Positions 33,107-42,038 of a DNA stretch of 64,000 nt are shown here, piece by piece; positions within the stretch are counted from its first letter, which is position 1, and each line of letters begins with the position of its first letter. This stretch comes from Pseudomonas marincola (GTDB lineage Bacteria > Pseudomonadota > Gammaproteobacteria > Pseudomonadales > Pseudomonadaceae): positions 1 to 64,000 of the forward strand of contig NZ_FPBC01000020.1 in the NCBI RefSeq assembly GCF_900116605.1. The letters run 5' to 3'. The notes below the pieces were generated by a model. It was given only the letters and a program-made list of their open reading frames with translations. It ran no database searches and was not told where the DNA came from. Both the position numbers and the translations under genes were made by a program.

Positions 33107-34006
33107 ATGGCTACTCTACTGCGCGAACACACAGCCCGAGCCACTTGGCGCGACTACCTGGAGCTGACCAAGCCACGGGTGGTCGTGCTGATGCTGATCA
33201 CCTCGCTGGTCGGCATGTTTCTCGCCACGCGCGCCGGCGTGCCGTGGCAGGTGCTGATTTTCGGCAACCTCGGCATCGGCTTGTGCGCAGGCGGCGCGGC
33301 GGCGGTGAATCACGTGGTCGACCGGCGAATCGACTCGGTCATGGCGCGCACCCATAAACGTCCACTGGCGGAAGGCCGGGTCTCGCCGACAGCGGCGATT
33401 AGTTTTGCATTGCTGCTTTCGGTGGCGGGTTTGAGCGTGTTGCTGGCCTTCACCAATGAACTGGCAGCGTGGCTGACACTGGCATCGCTGCTCGGTTATG
33501 CGGTTCTTTATACCGGCTTTCTCAAGCGGGCCACGCCGCAGAATATCGTGATCGGCGGCCTTGCTGGCGCCGCCCCACCGCTGCTCGGCTGGGTGGCAGT
33601 CACCGGCCATGTAGGTGCCGAGCCGTTGCTGCTGGTGTTGATTATCTTTGCCTGGACGCCGCCGCATTTCTGGGCGCTGGCGATTCACCGCAAGGCCGAA
33701 TACGCCAAGGCCAATATTCCGATGCTGCCGGTCACGCATGGCGAGCACTACACCAAGATCCATATCATCCTGTACACCTGCATCATGTTCGCGGTGACGC
33801 TGTTGCCTTTTGTTATCCACATGAGCGGCCTGCTGTATCTGGCCTGCGCTGTCGTTTTGGGCGGGCGCTTTATATTCTGGGCTGTGGTGTTGTACCGTGA
33901 CTCCCGGCCGCATGCCGCGATCAACACTTTCAAGTACAGTATCTGGTACTTGTTCCTGCTGTTTATCGCGCTGCTGCTCGACCACTATCTGCTGATCAAC
34001 CTATAG
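33107..34006 (+). CDS. ctaB: Protoheme IX farnesyltransferase (heme O synthase)
   Basis: 299 aa UbiA-type prenyltransferase with about nine membrane helices. It adds a farnesyl group to heme B. The N-terminus DYLELTKPRVVVLMLITSLVGM and the Asp-rich motif NHVVDRRIDSVMARTHKRPL are diagnostic; the second motif is FAWTPPHFWALAI. GAGGAGA lies before ATG 33107; the much longer open frame upstream runs through ctaA and is not used. Product passes to ctaA. Confidence 0.96.
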   Translation: MATLLREHTARATWRDYLELTKPRVVVLMLITSLVGMFLATRAGVPWQVLIFGNLGIGLCAGGAAAVNHVVDRRIDSVMARTHKRPLAEGRVSPTAAISFALLLSVAGLSVLLAFTNELAAWLTLASLLGYAVLYTGFLKRATPQNIVIGGLAGAAPPLLGWVAVTGHVGAEPLLLVLIIFAWTPPHFWALAIHRKAEYAKANIPMLPVTHGEHYTKIHIILYTCIMFAVTLLPFVIHMSGLLYLACAVVLGGRFIFWAVVLYRDSRPHAAINTFKYSIWYLFLLFIALLLDHYLLINL

Positions 34007-34018
34007 AAAATTGGTGCT

Positions 34019-34648
34019 ATGACCCGTACTCAGAAAACTGTTTTTGTGCTCTTCGCCATTGTTGCTCTGGTACTGGGCCTCACCGTTAACAAGGTTCTCA
34101 ACAGCAAGGGGCAGGCTGATCCGACCAAACTGCTCGATGCGGGAATTGTGCTGCTGCCGCAAAGCCGCAACCTGCCCGACCTTGAACTGACTGACCAGAA
34201 TGGCCAGCCGTTTAAAGTCAGCCAGCTCAAGGATCAGTGGAGCCTGCTGTTCTTTGGCTACACCTTCTGCCCGGATATCTGCCCGGCCACGCTTGCCGAG
34301 CTGCGTCAGATTCGCGGCCAGCTGCCTGCCGATACGCGTGACAAGTTGCGCATCGTCATGATCAGCGTCGACCCGAACCGCGATACCCCGGAGCAGCTGA
34401 AAAAGTACCTGAACTACTTCGATCCGCAGTTCATGGGTCTGACTGCGCCTGAGCCGGTCATCCAGAAACTCGCCAACGCGGTAAGCATCCCGTTCATTCC
34501 TGCCGACACCAGCAAGCCCAACTACACCGTCGATCACAGTGGTAATCTGGTGATTATTGGCCCAGACGGCACCCAGCACGGCTTTATCCGCGCACCGTTG
34601 AACAATCAAAAGTTGGTTGAGCAATTACCCGAACTGGTTGCCGAGTAA
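34019..34648 (+). CDS. SCO/SenC copper chaperone
   Basis: 209 aa. One N-terminal membrane anchor (about 7-25) and a periplasmic thioredoxin-like domain. The copper site is CPDIC (Cys84, Cys88) plus the His in NYTVDHSGNL. It delivers copper to CuA of subunit II. It follows ctaB by 12 bases and closes the heme/copper maturation operon, with a terminator after it. Confidence 0.94.
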   Translation: MTRTQKTVFVLFAIVALVLGLTVNKVLNSKGQADPTKLLDAGIVLLPQSRNLPDLELTDQNGQPFKVSQLKDQWSLLFFGYTFCPDICPATLAELRQIRGQLPADTRDKLRIVMISVDPNRDTPEQLKKYLNYFDPQFMGLTAPEPVIQKLANAVSIPFIPADTSKPNYTVDHSGNLVIIGPDGTQHGFIRAPLNNQKLVEQLPELVAE

Positions 34649-34656
34649 GCCCAAAA

Positions 34657-34679
34657 GGCCGTTGAAAAACGGCCGTTTT
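34657..34679 (+). terminator. Rho-independent terminator after the SCO gene
   Basis: GGCCGTT (34657-34663) pairs with AACGGCC (34668-34674) around GAAA, followed by GTTTT. It runs up to the cysQ stop on the other strand and has AAAA upstream, so it may work in both directions. Confidence 0.75.
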
Positions 34680-35496
34680 ACAGCGAGCGCGCCAGCGCGA
34701 TCAGCTCATCGCGCCACTGGGCGGCGGCAGGCAGCGCCAGAAACGAAGGGTTAAGCAGCGACTCACGCGCTTCATAGCGCAGCACCTCGCCATTCAGGCG
34801 CAGTACTTCACCGCCCGCGCCCTCGAGTACGCCTTGGGCGGCGGCTGTGTCCCACTGCGAAGTTGGCGCCAGCCGCGGATAGAAATCCGCTGTGCCTTGG
34901 GCCAGCTGACAAAATTTCAGCGAACTGCCCACGCTCACGCAATCCAAATCACCAAAGCGCTGTGCCAACCTTTCGAGCAATTGTTCCTGCTCCGGGCTTG
35001 AGTGACGGCGACTGGCAACCACGGTAAACGCTGCAACGGGCTGATTACGCACATTAATCGGACGCTCACGACCATCGGCCTCGGTGAGCTTTGCGCCCAG
35101 ACCTGCACCGCCGGAATAACAGCGACCGCTGACCGGCAAACCCACCACGCCAAACACCACGCGCCCCTCTTCGATCAGCGCGACGTTAACGGTGAATTCG
35201 TCGCTGCCGCTGATGAACTCCTTGGTGCCATCCAACGGATCAACCAGCCACCAGCGCTGCCAACTGGCGCGCTCGCTGAGGGCGATGTCGGCATCTTCTT
35301 CAGACAACACGGCAATGCCCGGGTCCAGCGCTTTCAGCCCGTCCATCAGCACGTGGTGCGCGGCCAAGTCTGCGGCAGTCACTGGCGAGGCGTCGGCCTT
35401 TTCAGTCACGGCAACGTCCTCGCGCCAGAACGGCAAAATGGCTTTTCCCGCCTCGCGCACTAATTTCTCAACCGCCGGTATCAATGCGTGGCTCAT
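34678..35496 (-). CDS. cysQ: 3'(2'),5'-bisphosphate nucleotidase CysQ
   Basis: 272 aa, inositol-monophosphatase fold, magnesium-dependent. It removes the 3'-phosphate from PAP made during sulfate assimilation. The metal-site motifs are LSEEDAD near residue 64, WWLVDPLDGTKEFISG at about 82-97 and the C-terminal WDTAAAQGVLEGAGG. Its start overlaps the nudE stop (ATGA), so the genes are coupled in the order nudE-cysQ. Confidence 0.93.
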   Translation of the reverse strand: MSHALIPAVEKLVREAGKAILPFWREDVAVTEKADASPVTAADLAAHHVLMDGLKALDPGIAVLSEEDADIALSERASWQRWWLVDPLDGTKEFISGSDEFTVNVALIEEGRVVFGVVGLPVSGRCYSGGAGLGAKLTEADGRERPINVRNQPVAAFTVVASRRHSSPEQEQLLERLAQRFGDLDCVSVGSSLKFCQLAQGTADFYPRLAPTSQWDTAAAQGVLEGAGGEVLRLNGEVLRYEARESLLNPSFLALPAAAQWRDELIALARSL

Positions 35497-36059
35497 GCGC
35501 CGAACTCCCCGCGCTGGGTCAGAATATCGCGCGCCAGATACAGCGCCGCCAATGCCCGGCCTTCGCTGAACAGCGGGTTTTCAATCAGCGTCGAGAGTTG
35601 CTTGAGGCTGGTTTTCTCGACCCGCATTGGCTCCGGCTCATCGCCCGGCAAACGCTCCTCATAAAGATCCTGCGCCAGCACCACGTGAATCTTCTGGCTC
35701 ATATAGCCAGGCGAAAGGCTCAGCTCAGCGAGCAACTCCAACTTGTTAGCCCCGAAACCGGCTTCTTCCTTAAGCTCGCGATTGGCCGCCACCAAAACAT
35801 CTTCACCCGGCTCGACCAACCCTTTAGGCAAGGACATCTGATAATCGTCGGTGCCGCCGCAATATTCCTCAACCAGCAAGGCGTGCTCGCTGTCGATCAT
35901 CGCCACCACCATGACCGCGCCGTAACCCGAACCTTTACCGACCAGGCGTTCATAGGTGCGCTCAACGCCGTTACTGAAACGCAGCTGCAACTCTTCAACC
36001 CTGAACAAGCGGCTGCTGGCGACAATCTCGCGGGCGAGTACGGTGGGCTTCTGCGGCAT
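35493..36059 (-). CDS. nudE: ADP compounds hydrolase NudE
   Basis: 188 aa Nudix hydrolase for ADP-ribose, NADH and diadenosine polyphosphates. The Nudix box is complete: GLVEPGEDVLVAANRELKEE with GF following, near residues 78-100. The preceding MSLPKG and the SPGYMSQKI segment are typical of NudE. It is the upstream member of the nudE-cysQ pair and is divergent from yrfG across 229 bases. Confidence 0.93.
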   Translation of the reverse strand: MPQKPTVLAREIVASSRLFRVEELQLRFSNGVERTYERLVGKGSGYGAVMVVAMIDSEHALLVEEYCGGTDDYQMSLPKGLVEPGEDVLVAANRELKEEAGFGANKLELLAELSLSPGYMSQKIHVVLAQDLYEERLPGDEPEPMRVEKTSLKQLSTLIENPLFSEGRALAALYLARDILTQRGEFGA

Positions 36060-36197
36060 GAGTGCGACTCCTTCGGGTGACCTGACGGGTTATCATACCG
36101 TGCCTTTGCACGATTCCCCGCTGCAGTTTAGCGGTGTGAGCTACCACTGGGGCAAATCGTCCACGAGCCACAGTTGCCGCAGCGCTCAGGCGCATAG

Positions 36198-36206
36198 TTA
36201 TCCACA
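36198..36206 (+). promoter_or_regulatory. Perfect DnaA-box 9-mer
   Basis: TTATCCACA lies in the divergent nudE-yrfG promoter region, 83 bases before the yrfG start. Confidence 0.4.
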
Positions 36207-36288
36207 GGGGCCAGCAAGTCGTCTTGCGCCGGGTGCTTATGCCTTTAAGCTATCCGGGTTTAATCCACACAGGCTACGTAGGCTGAAC

Positions 36289-36951
36289 ATGACACACCTG
36301 AACTGGGACACGATAGACACTGTTCTGCTGGACATGGACGGCACCCTGCTCGACCTGCATTTCGATAACCACTTCTGGCTCGAACACCTGCCGCAACGCT
36401 ACGCCGAGCATCACGGTATCAGCCGCGCGCTGGCCGATGCCGAGCTGATGCCGCTGTTTCGCGAGCACGCCGGCCAGCTCAACTGGTACTGCACCGACTT
36501 CTGGAGCCGCGAATTGCGCTTGTCGATCCCCGACCTCAAGCGTGAAGTTGCCGAGCTGATTGCGTTGCGCCCGGACGCAGACACCTTTCTGGGGGCGATC
36601 CGCAGTGCGGGTAAGCGGGTGATTCTGATCACCAATGCCCACCGCGACTCGTTGTCGCTGAAAATGGAACGCATTGAGCTGGCGCCCTACTTCGAGCGCA
36701 TGATCAGCTCTCACGACTATGGATTTGCCAAGGAGAACCAGCAGTTCTGGTTTGCCCTGCAAGCCGAGGTCAACTTCGATCCGGCGCGCAGCCTGTTTAT
36801 TGATGACAGCCTGGCCGTGCTGCGCAGCGCCCGCACCTACGGCATCGGCCACTTGCTGGCCGTGCGCGAACCCGACAGCAAGGCGGGGCCGAAAGACACC
36901 GAAGAATTTGCCGCCGTAGACGATTACCGGGAATTGCTCACAGGCCTGTGA
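36289..36951 (+). CDS. yrfG: GMP/IMP nucleotidase YrfG (HAD family)
   Basis: 220 aa. HAD motif I is LLDMDGTLLDLHFDN (Asp15, Asp17). The next segments are HGISRA, LNWYCTDFWSRELRLSI, motif II ILITNAHRD and motif IV FIDDSLAVLRSA. The LNWYC and FDNHFW segments are characteristic of YrfG, a purine nucleoside monophosphate phosphatase. The ATG 36289 is chosen because motif I then lies at the expected place. It is divergent from nudE, another nucleotide-hydrolysing enzyme. Confidence 0.9.
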   Translation: MTHLNWDTIDTVLLDMDGTLLDLHFDNHFWLEHLPQRYAEHHGISRALADAELMPLFREHAGQLNWYCTDFWSRELRLSIPDLKREVAELIALRPDADTFLGAIRSAGKRVILITNAHRDSLSLKMERIELAPYFERMISSHDYGFAKENQQFWFALQAEVNFDPARSLFIDDSLAVLRSARTYGIGHLLAVREPDSKAGPKDTEEFAAVDDYRELLTGL

Positions 36952-37029
36952 GGCAGGCGCGAGCAGCAACTCAGCTAACCATCAGCCGACTGCCCCGCGC
37001 GGCGATCAGCCAGCGCGGAGCCTTGCGGA

Positions 37030-37470
37030 TTACTCGGATGGAATACGCAGCACCTGCCCCGGATAAATCTTGTCCGGATGGCTGAGCATCGGCTTGTTAG
37101 CCTCGAAAATCTTCATGTAGCCATTGGCATTGCCCAGTTCGGCCTTGGCGATCGCGCTCAGCGTGTCACCCTTCTTGACGGTAACGAAACGCGCTTCTGG
37201 CGCTGGCGTGGCCACGGTGATGTTGTCTTCTACTTCTGAAACGCCTTCGACGTTTCCCAGCGCCAGCAGGATCTTCTCTTTCTCCTCCTGAGTCGCGACC
37301 TCGCCGCTGGCGGTCACCTTCTCGCCCTCGACGGACAGCTGAATGGCAGGATTGCCCAAACCGACCTTGGCGACGTGCGCTTGCAGTGATTCAGCCGCTT
37401 GAGCTTCCGAGCCAACCACTGACTCCCAGAGTTTTACGCCTGCCTCTTTCACGAAACTGAAAATACTCAT
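37030..37470 (-). CDS. kbp: Potassium-binding BON-LysM protein Kbp
   Basis: 146 aa. A short N-terminal segment (MSIFSFVKEAGVKLWESV), a BON domain (residues about 25-88; LSVEGEKVTASGEVATQEEK) and a C-terminal LysM domain (about 94-145; VKKGDTLSAIAKAELGNANGYMKIFEANK). This is the layout of E. coli YgaU/Kbp, a cytoplasmic potassium sensor. No signal peptide. AGAGGAA precedes the ATG. A perfect 9-5-9 palindrome lies 28 bases upstream. Confidence 0.92.
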   Translation of the reverse strand: MSIFSFVKEAGVKLWESVVGSEAQAAESLQAHVAKVGLGNPAIQLSVEGEKVTASGEVATQEEKEKILLALGNVEGVSEVEDNITVATPAPEARFVTVKKGDTLSAIAKAELGNANGYMKIFEANKPMLSHPDKIYPGQVLRIPSE

Positions 37471-37497
37471 CGCGATTCCTCTATGTCCTTGGGAAAA

Positions 37498-37520
37498 TTC
37501 CGAGTAGCAATTACTCGGAA
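37498..37520. promoter_or_regulatory. Perfect 9-5-9 palindrome upstream of kbp
   Basis: TTCCGAGTA-GCAAT-TACTCGGAA is a perfect 9-bp inverted repeat, 28 bases upstream of the kbp ATG. It could be an operator or an RNA hairpin in the kbp leader. The divergent LysR regulator gene begins at 37667. Confidence 0.5.
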
Positions 37521-37666
37521 CTCAAAGACTAGACGGTATACGGCGGCCTGCGGCTCCACTCGTCAAACTTTGCTGCATATCTTCTTGCTATTGTAGCCCG
37601 CCAGTAGCAGCGGCCCCGCTCGGTCGCGATGCAGGCTAGAATCGGGGCGCCCCGGAGGAGCCGCGC

Positions 37667-38560
37667 ATGGACATCAAACAACTCAAATTCCTTATTGCTC
37701 TGGATGAAACCCGACACTTTGGCCAGGCGGCGGCACGCTGCCACATCAGCCAGCCAACGCTGTCGATGCGCCTGCGCAACCTTGAGCAAGAGCTGGGCTT
37801 ACAGTTGGTGCGCCGTGGCCAGCGTTTTGAAGGCTTCAGCGAAGAAGGCGAGCGGATTCTGGCTTGGGCGCGCAGCTTGATGGCTGCACACGATGGCCTG
37901 TACGCCGAAGCCGCCGCCTGCCGTGGCCAACTGGTCGGCACCCTGCGGCTGGGCATGGTGCCGTTGGCCGGTTTCGATCCGATGAGCCTGGTGGCCTTTT
38001 TCGGCAAAAAACATCCGGGCCTGCATTTTCAGTTGTTCTCGCTTAGCAGCGAGCAGATTCTCGAACGCCTCGGGCGTAACCAGATTGATCTGGGCTTGTC
38101 TTATCTCGACCGGCTGGACCGCGAGCACTACGACAGCCTGGAGCTTGCCGACACGCGCATGGGCTTGCTGCACGACAGCCGTCACTTTGCGTTCAGCAAC
38201 GCGCAATTGAGCTGGGAAAACCTGATCGACCTGCCACTCGGACTGCTGTCGAGCGGCATGCATTTTCGCCAGTCGATTGACCACAACTTCCGCTCACGCG
38301 GTTTACTGCCCAAGCCGAAACTGGAAACCGATGCGGTGCATCAGCTCCTGCAAGCGGTGAGTGCCGGCCTGTGTTGCGCCATCATGCCGCTGCGCAATGG
38401 TCTCGCTGACTTTACCGAGCACCTGACACTCACGCCGATCGAAGATGCCCACACACTTGCGCCACTGGGTTTGATCATGCGTCGCAATGCGCCGCGCTCG
38501 GCACTGGCGGAGGCCTGCTTCGATGAGACCCGCAGTTTCCAGCCCAATGCCGTGGAGTAA
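37667..38560 (+). CDS. LysR-family transcriptional regulator
   Basis: 297 aa. Winged helix-turn-helix at residues 1-60 (MDIKQLKFLIALDETRHFGQ, AARCHISQPTLSMRLRNLEQELG), then a periplasmic-binding-protein-like effector domain (about 88-290). GGAGGAG lies before the ATG. It is followed in the same direction by fdhD (105 bases) and the FdhF-like gene, and diverges from kbp, so the molybdoenzyme operon is a likely target. The effector is unknown. Confidence 0.9.
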   Translation: MDIKQLKFLIALDETRHFGQAAARCHISQPTLSMRLRNLEQELGLQLVRRGQRFEGFSEEGERILAWARSLMAAHDGLYAEAAACRGQLVGTLRLGMVPLAGFDPMSLVAFFGKKHPGLHFQLFSLSSEQILERLGRNQIDLGLSYLDRLDREHYDSLELADTRMGLLHDSRHFAFSNAQLSWENLIDLPLGLLSSGMHFRQSIDHNFRSRGLLPKPKLETDAVHQLLQAVSAGLCCAIMPLRNGLADFTEHLTLTPIEDAHTLAPLGLIMRRNAPRSALAEACFDETRSFQPNAVE

Positions 38561-38665
38561 CGCCATCATAGATGGCATCTATCAATGGATCAGTCATAGC
38601 GATTAGACGCTGCCCCTTGATGCCACCTAAGCTAATGAGACATTAAGTCGCAGGTCTTACTGCTC

Positions 38666-39514
38666 ATGTCTCGTAGCGCGCAGCTCAAACCCTTTTCTCA
38701 GCCCATTCCGCAGCCGCAACCGGCAGCTGAGTACAGCTACGTCGAACTCGACTCGACAGGCCTTGCGGCGCGCGTGCAGCTAGCAGAAGAAGTGGCAATC
38801 GCCATCAGTTATAACGGCATAAACCATGCCGTTATGATGGTTTCGCCCTCTTCAGCCGAGGACTTCATACGCGGTTTGAGCCTCAGCAGCGGCGTGATCA
38901 ACCGCGTCGATGATATCTACGATATTCACCTCGAATACAGCGCCGCATCGATCAGCGCCAATGTCAGCATCAGCAACCGCGCGTTCTGGGCACTCAAACA
39001 ACAGCGTCGCCAATTAGCCGGCACCAGTGGCTGCGGCCTTTGCGGTGTGGCTGCGCTGGAACAAGCCCTGCCCACGCTGACGCCACTGCCGCCAAGCGCA
39101 CTGCCGCCTGCCGCGCACCTTCACAATTTGCGTCCGCGCATCGCCACCGCGCAAAAAATGGCCCGCCACAGTGGCGCGCTTCACGCCGCGTTATGGGTAA
39201 ACGCGCAAGGTGAGTTGAGCCTCTGCCGCGAAGACATCGGCCGCCATAACGCGCTCGACAAACTGATCGGCGCCGCACTCGACGAAGGCCAAAATCTGGC
39301 GCAGGGATTTGTGGTGGTCACCAGCCGTTGCAGCCTTGAGCTGATTCACAAGGCGGTACGCAGCGGCATCGCCACGCTGGTTAGTTTGTCTGCGCCCACC
39401 GCCCTCACCGTGGAATGGGCGCGCCAGAACAACCTCAACCTGATCCATTTACCTCATCACAACGCGCCCCGGGTGTTCAGCCCCGCGCCGCGCCAAAGCG
39501 AGCCTTGCCAATGA
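38666..39514 (+). CDS. fdhD: Sulfur carrier/formate dehydrogenase accessory protein FdhD
   Basis: 282 aa. FdhD moves sulfur from IscS to the molybdenum cofactor before insertion into formate dehydrogenases. The reactive pair is CGLC (Cys123, Cys126) in the flexible loop TSGCGLCGVAALE. Other motifs are EDFIRGLSLSSG, ARHSGALHAALW, REDIGRHNALDKLIGAAL and SRCSLELIHKAVRSG. Its stop overlaps the start of the FdhF-like gene (ATGA), pairing the accessory protein with its likely client. Confidence 0.94.
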   Translation: MSRSAQLKPFSQPIPQPQPAAEYSYVELDSTGLAARVQLAEEVAIAISYNGINHAVMMVSPSSAEDFIRGLSLSSGVINRVDDIYDIHLEYSAASISANVSISNRAFWALKQQRRQLAGTSGCGLCGVAALEQALPTLTPLPPSALPPAAHLHNLRPRIATAQKMARHSGALHAALWVNAQGELSLCREDIGRHNALDKLIGAALDEGQNLAQGFVVVTSRCSLELIHKAVRSGIATLVSLSAPTALTVEWARQNNLNLIHLPHHNAPRVFSPAPRQSEPCQ

Positions 39515-41832
39515 GCCTGCAATCGGTAAACCCCCGGTATAAACCTTATAAAGGCGCCGCCGCCGGTTGGGGCGCATTGCGCAGCGTCACGCGGTTTTGG
39601 CTGGACAGCAAACAGCCGTTCAAGAACCTGCGCGCCCTGCTCAAGACCAATCAGAACGGCGGCTTCGATTGCCCTGGCTGCGCATGGGGCGACTCGCCGG
39701 AAGATGGCCACATCAAATTCTGCGAAAACGGCGCCAAGGCGGTTAACTGGGAAGCCACCAGCCGCCGGGTCGACAATACATTTTTCGCCCGCTACAGCGT
39801 CAGCCAACTGCGTGAGCAGAGTGACTACTGGCTGGAATATCAGGGCCGCCTGACCGAACCGATGCGTTACGACACTGCACAGGATCGCTACGTGCCGGTG
39901 AGCTGGGATGATGCCTTTGCCCTGATCGCAGAGCATTTACGCGCACTCGAAAACCCTAATCAGGCCGAGTTCTACACCTCGGGCCGGGCCAGCAACGAGG
40001 CGGCCTACCTGTATCAATTATTCGTGCGCGCCTTCGGCAGCAACAACTTCCCCGACTGCTCGAACATGTGTCACGAAGCCAGCGGCGTGAGCCTGGGTCA
40101 GAGCATTGGCATCGGCAAAGGCACGGTTACCTTCGCGGACTTTGATCATGCCGATGCGATTTTTGTCCTCGGGCAGAATCCGGGCACCAACCACCCGCGC
40201 ATGCTCGAACCCCTGCGTGAAGCGGTAAAGCGCGGCGCACAAGTGGTGTGTTTCAACCCGCTTAAAGAACGCGGGCTTGAGCGTTTTCAGCATCCGCAGC
40301 ATCCAATCGAAATGCTCACCAACGGCAGCGAGGCGCTGAACACGGCATTCTTCCGCCCGGCTCTGGGCGGCGATATGGCGGCGATTCGGGCCATGGCCAA
40401 GTTTCTCCTGCAGTGGCAACGGGAGGCCAAAGCCAGCGGCCAGCCAGACATTTTCGACTACGCCTTTATCGATGAGCACACCGATGGCGTGGATGATTAC
40501 CTGCGCCTGCTGGATGAAACATCCTGGGACTCGCTGGTCGAGCAGTCTGGCTTGAGCCTTGAGCACCTGGAACAGGCGGCAAGCCTTTATCGTCAGGCCG
40601 AACGCGTAATCATGTGCTGGGCCATGGGCATTACCCAACACCATCACTCGGTGGCGACCATTCAGGAAATCGTCAACCTGCAGCTGCTGCGCGGCAATCT
40701 CGGGCGTAAAGGCGCCGGTTTATGCCCGGTGCGCGGCCACAGCAATGTGCAGGGTGACCGCACCATGGGCATTAACGACCGGCCATCGCAGGAGTTTCTT
40801 GATCGTCTGCAGCAGCGTTTCCAGTTTGCCGTGCCACGGGACAGCGGCCACAACACCGTCGAGGCGATCAACGCCATGCTCGCGGGCGAGGCCAAAGTGT
40901 TTATCGGTCTGGGCGGCAACTTCGCCCAAGCCACACCCGACAGCCCGCTCAGCCACAAGGCGTTGGCCAATTGCGATTTGACTGTGCAGATCAGCACCAA
41001 GCTTAACCGCAGCCACCTGACTACCGGCAAAGACGCGCTGATTCTGCCGTGCCTTGGGCGCACCGACATCGACATGCAAGCCAACGGCCCGCAAGCGGTG
41101 ACGGTTGAAGACTCGTTCAGCATGATCCACGCATCATTCGGGCAGTTGCAGCCAATCTCGGCAGAGATGCGCTCGGAGCCAGCGATTCTGGCGGGCATCG
41201 CGCACGCCACATTGGGTGATCATCCGGTGAACTGGCTGGAATTGATTGCCGACTACGACCGGATTCGCGAGCTGATCGCCGACACCATTCCGGGCTTTAG
41301 CGACTTCAATACCCGGGTCAAACATCCCGGCGGCTTTTATCTGGGTAACTCGGCGGCCGAACGGCGCTGGCTGACCCCGACCGGCAAGGCCAATTTCAAG
41401 GCAAACCCGTTACTGGCAGATCTGTTGCCAGCGCAGGTGCGCAACAGCGGCCAGAGCGCGGATTTGATCTTGCAAACGCTGCGCTCGCACGACCAATACA
41501 ACACCACCATTTATGGCCTGGATGACCGCTATCGCGGAGTTAAGGGGCAGCGCAAAGTATTGTTTGCCAATGCAGCAGATATCGTCCGCCTCGGTTACAA
41601 GCCAGGGCAAGTTGTGGATATCTGTTCATTGTGGGATGACGACGTGGCGCGCAAGGTGCAGGGTTTCACCTTGCTGGCATTTGATATTCCGGCGGGTCAG
41701 GCCGCGGCGTATTACCCCGAAGCAAACCCGTTGGTGCCGCTGCAAAGTTATGGCGCTGGCAGCTTTACCCCAACCTCAAAATTCATCGCCATCAAGCTCG
41801 AGCGAGCGGCAGCAAACCAGCGCATTATCTGA
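39511..41832 (+). CDS. FdhF/YdeP-family molybdopterin oxidoreductase (formate dehydrogenase-like)
   Basis: 773 aa in the cytoplasm (no Tat leader). The N-terminal CPGCAWGD (Cys54, Cys57) lacks the full four-Cys iron-sulfur set of classic FdhF. The active-site region NMCHEASGVSLGQSIG places Cys187 where E. coli FdhF has selenocysteine, followed by DADAIFVLGQNPGTNHPRM-type cofactor binding. It has a C-terminal molybdopterin dinucleotide domain ending in FTPTSKF. The family name FdhF/YdeP does not prove formate as substrate; YdeP is linked to acid resistance. It is coupled to fdhD, and no electron-transfer subunits are nearby. Confidence 0.88.
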   Translation: MSLQSVNPRYKPYKGAAAGWGALRSVTRFWLDSKQPFKNLRALLKTNQNGGFDCPGCAWGDSPEDGHIKFCENGAKAVNWEATSRRVDNTFFARYSVSQLREQSDYWLEYQGRLTEPMRYDTAQDRYVPVSWDDAFALIAEHLRALENPNQAEFYTSGRASNEAAYLYQLFVRAFGSNNFPDCSNMCHEASGVSLGQSIGIGKGTVTFADFDHADAIFVLGQNPGTNHPRMLEPLREAVKRGAQVVCFNPLKERGLERFQHPQHPIEMLTNGSEALNTAFFRPALGGDMAAIRAMAKFLLQWQREAKASGQPDIFDYAFIDEHTDGVDDYLRLLDETSWDSLVEQSGLSLEHLEQAASLYRQAERVIMCWAMGITQHHHSVATIQEIVNLQLLRGNLGRKGAGLCPVRGHSNVQGDRTMGINDRPSQEFLDRLQQRFQFAVPRDSGHNTVEAINAMLAGEAKVFIGLGGNFAQATPDSPLSHKALANCDLTVQISTKLNRSHLTTGKDALILPCLGRTDIDMQANGPQAVTVEDSFSMIHASFGQLQPISAEMRSEPAILAGIAHATLGDHPVNWLELIADYDRIRELIADTIPGFSDFNTRVKHPGGFYLGNSAAERRWLTPTGKANFKANPLLADLLPAQVRNSGQSADLILQTLRSHDQYNTTIYGLDDRYRGVKGQRKVLFANAADIVRLGYKPGQVVDICSLWDDDVARKVQGFTLLAFDIPAGQAAAYYPEANPLVPLQSYGAGSFTPTSKFIAIKLERAAANQRII

Positions 41833-41951
41833 GGTTAAAGAGCGCATAAAACGGCCTGAAAACAGGCGAACTCAAATGCCCTAAACAGGTTTAAGACTGC
41901 CCGTTTTCACAAAAGTTCTTGTTTAAAAACAGATAGTTAAATTATGTGCGC

Positions 41952-41975
41952 AAACCCGACTATTCGTCGGGTTTT
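41952..41975 (+). terminator. Rho-independent terminator
   Basis: AAACCCGAC (41952-41960) pairs with GTCGGGTTT (41966-41974) around TATTC, and TTTT follows. It ends transcription from the fdhD/FdhF-like operon about 120 bases after the stop, before the first glycine-zipper gene. Confidence 0.8.
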
Positions 41976-42038
41976 GCTTGCCTGACACAGCACACAAACA
42001 TGAGGATCGGCGCGTGATATCCACTTGAGCGAGCTGAT

